Positions 29,097 through 30,421 of a stretch of DNA of 30,421 bases are shown piece by piece. Each line of letters starts with the position of its first letter. Position 1 is the stretch's first letter. The position numbers and the translations under genes were made by a program. This DNA is from a virus. The DNA lies in IMG/VR virus record IMGVR_UViG_3300030451_006426, positions 1-30,421 of that record; one strand, written 5' to 3'. The notes below the pieces were generated by a model, which did no database searches, was not told the origin of the DNA, and saw only the letters and a list, made by a program, of their open reading frames with translations.

Positions 29097-30239
29097 CTAT
29101 TCTACTTTTCTTACTTCAGGTTCAGGTTTAGTAAACATAGGTGTTCCGAATTCTTGTTCAATAGCGTCGTTTGCTTTCTCTCTTGCCTCATCTCCAGCAC
29201 CTAACTCTGACTCATAAAATCTTAAATACTCTGTAAATCTTTCATTTTTTAACTCAGCAATTGTTTTACCTGATCTTGCTGTTGTAATTTCAATGGCCTT
29301 TTCTCTTGCCCCTGCTAAATCTAGTGTGGAATCTGATGCCATTAAATCCTCTACTAATTGACCAAAAGTCCCTTTCTTCTGCCCTCTAGCCAACTCATCC
29401 TCTGCACCTTTGATTGCTAGCATGTCAATTGCTCTTTCGTCTTTAATTGCTTCTCTACCTAAAGCTGCAAAAGTTTGTAATGGATCTTTCGCAGATTTAG
29501 CAACCTTCTCTGCAAAATTACCACCTCTAGCAGACGCTAGATTTAAACCAAACTGTGCTAGTTGTAATAAGCCCTGTTGCTTTAGTCCCTCTCTAGGATC
29601 GCCTAAAATCTTTTTATATAAATCAGATCTCTCTCTTACTAATGCTTCTAATTCTGATAGTTTATCCTTTTCAGGCCCGAGAGGATCTCTTTGATTTTCT
29701 TGTTCTTCAATCTTTTCTTTTATTTCGATATCTTGCCCTGGTCCCTCTTGAACCACTAATGATTCTTTTACCTTTTCAACATCACCTGTTTTAAGAGCAT
29801 CTGTAAGATCTTCTGGCACGGGGGTGGCTTTATCTTCTACTGCTTTGACCTCTTTTTGTTCTTGAACTAATTGACTTTTTAAATTAGCTAATTCAGCTTT
29901 GTCAGCAGAAGCGTCTATTCCGTTTGCTTCTTTATATGCAATTGTTTTTTCTAATAAAGCTATTTGATCTTTAAGATTGGAAGCAGTAGAGAAAAACTGT
30001 CCTTGTTTGATTGCGTCTTGTTTAGCTTCTGTATCAAGCATTTCCGTTGTGGCTTCATCAAATTTTTGTTTTACGTTAATAGGCTTTGTAAAATTTTCTG
30101 AATAATCACGTTTATTTGCCTCTCCCCCCGGTGCAAACTTTCTAACTACACCACCATTAGCAAATGCAGGTAAACCATACATACGTAGCTGGTCCTTGGT
30201 CGGACGGCGTTGAAACATTGGTCTATCTAAAATAGCCAT
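29097..30239 (-). CDS. Putative internal virion/structural protein, 380 aa
   Basis: The N-terminus MAILDRPMFQRRPTKDQLRM leads into PAFANGGVVRKFAPGGE, a Gly-rich pattern often seen at the start of phage virion proteins. A long charged region follows with coiled-coil character (NLKDQIALLEKTIAYKEANG, LANLKSQLVQEQKEVKAVED), then GLLQLAQFGLNLASARGGNF. ATG overlaps the upstream TAA (TAATG). It is the gene before the large ejection protein, the usual place for a smaller partner. The exact role is unknown. Confidence 0.6.
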   Translation of the reverse strand: MAILDRPMFQRRPTKDQLRMYGLPAFANGGVVRKFAPGGEANKRDYSENFTKPINVKQKFDEATTEMLDTEAKQDAIKQGQFFSTASNLKDQIALLEKTIAYKEANGIDASADKAELANLKSQLVQEQKEVKAVEDKATPVPEDLTDALKTGDVEKVKESLVVQEGPGQDIEIKEKIEEQENQRDPLGPEKDKLSELEALVRERSDLYKKILGDPREGLKQQGLLQLAQFGLNLASARGGNFAEKVAKSAKDPLQTFAALGREAIKDERAIDMLAIKGAEDELARGQKKGTFGQLVEDLMASDSTLDLAGAREKAIEITTARSGKTIAELKNERFTEYLRFYESELGAGDEAREKANDAIEQEFGTPMFTKPEPEVRKVE

Positions 30240-30421
30240 TATGTTGTTCCTAGTAACGAGCTAATACCACCCGTTCCCCCTAAGGCACCTAAGGTGCTAA
30301 GACCTGCGATACCTAACCCTGCAACCTGTTGTAATACAGATGGCGTAGGTGTTTGTGTGTATCTAATTTGTGAAGAAGGAACACCTCGTAAAATATCAGA
30401 TGCAAATGTTACTCTTCTAAA
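30239..30421 (-). CDS. C-terminal end of a structural protein (N-terminus outside window)
   Basis: Sixty residues are readable to the TAA at 30239-30241: VTFASDILRGVPSSQIRYTQ, then TPSVLQQVAGLGIAGLSTLG and a Gly/Ser tail. The small-residue, repeat-like GLG pattern is usual at the end of virion proteins. It continues beyond the right edge and is coupled to the next gene by TAATG. It is too short for a family call. Confidence 0.6.
   Translation of the reverse strand, partial: FRRVTFASDILRGVPSSQIRYTQTPTPSVLQQVAGLGIAGLSTLGALGGTGGISSLLGTT

Noticed and set aside
1-30421. Integrase, transposase, RNA polymerase, holin
   Set aside because: I looked for their motifs in all plausible frames and saw none; they may lie outside the window.

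Overview
This is an AT-rich, densely packed stretch of a tailed-phage genome, most likely a marine podovirus-like phage; the host is probably a proteobacterium, but the sequence does not prove that. The evidence is a portal, large and small terminase subunits, long internal-virion-type proteins, a T4-type lysozyme, and a self-contained replication set (SSB-like protein, archaeo-eukaryotic-type primase, UvrD-like helicase, family A DNA polymerase with 3'-5' exonuclease domain). Stop and start codons commonly overlap (ATGA, TAATG). I saw no tRNA, rRNA, integrase, insertion sequence or CRISPR array. Capsid, tail-tube and tail-fibre genes are not visible. The window starts inside the portal gene and ends inside a structural gene, so the rest of the late region lies outside.

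Layout: (1) 1-2872, leftward: portal (cut by the window edge) and TerL. (2) 2873-6475, an accessory cassette of strikingly AT-rich sequence: a leftward pair, amidoligase plus class II glutamine amidotransferase, bounded downstream by hairpins, then small rightward genes embedded in a cluster of 15-bp dyad repeats (GTAATA-N3-TATTAC). (3) 6540-7840, leftward: TerS followed by two overlapping PD-(D/E)XK-like nuclease genes. TerS and TerL are thus separated by the cassette. (4) 7841-8219, AT-rich divergent control region. (5) 8220-11045, rightward: small early proteins, a SAM methyltransferase and a PAPS-reductase-like PP-loop protein. (6) 11033-14281, a leftward island: small proteins, a structured noncoding segment, a ribbon-helix-helix-like protein, a gamma-glutamylcyclotransferase-like protein and an SNF2-type helicase. 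(7) 14332-22245, rightward: a cytosine-C5 DNA methyltransferase with a second 191-codon ORF inside it in another frame, then the replication operon. (8) 22229-30421, leftward late genes: zinc-ribbon peptide, lysozyme, a small basic protein, a virion protein with a peptidoglycan-hydrolase-like C-terminus, a 1486-residue internal virion protein and two further structural proteins.

How it fits together: the rightward operon copies the DNA. TerS/TerL and the portal package it. The long virion proteins probably form an ejection apparatus. The lysozyme degrades the wall. The accessory enzymes (amidoligase, glutamine amidotransferase, cyclotransferase, PP-loop protein, methyltransferases) are not needed for those steps and are the best candidates for unusual chemistry. 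The observations I consider most worth testing are the dual-frame coding in the DNA methyltransferase gene, the amidoligase/amidotransferase cassette, the dyad-repeat cluster, the three-way-junction plus long-stem noncoding region at 11491-11754, and a helicase gene whose only well-placed start is AUU.
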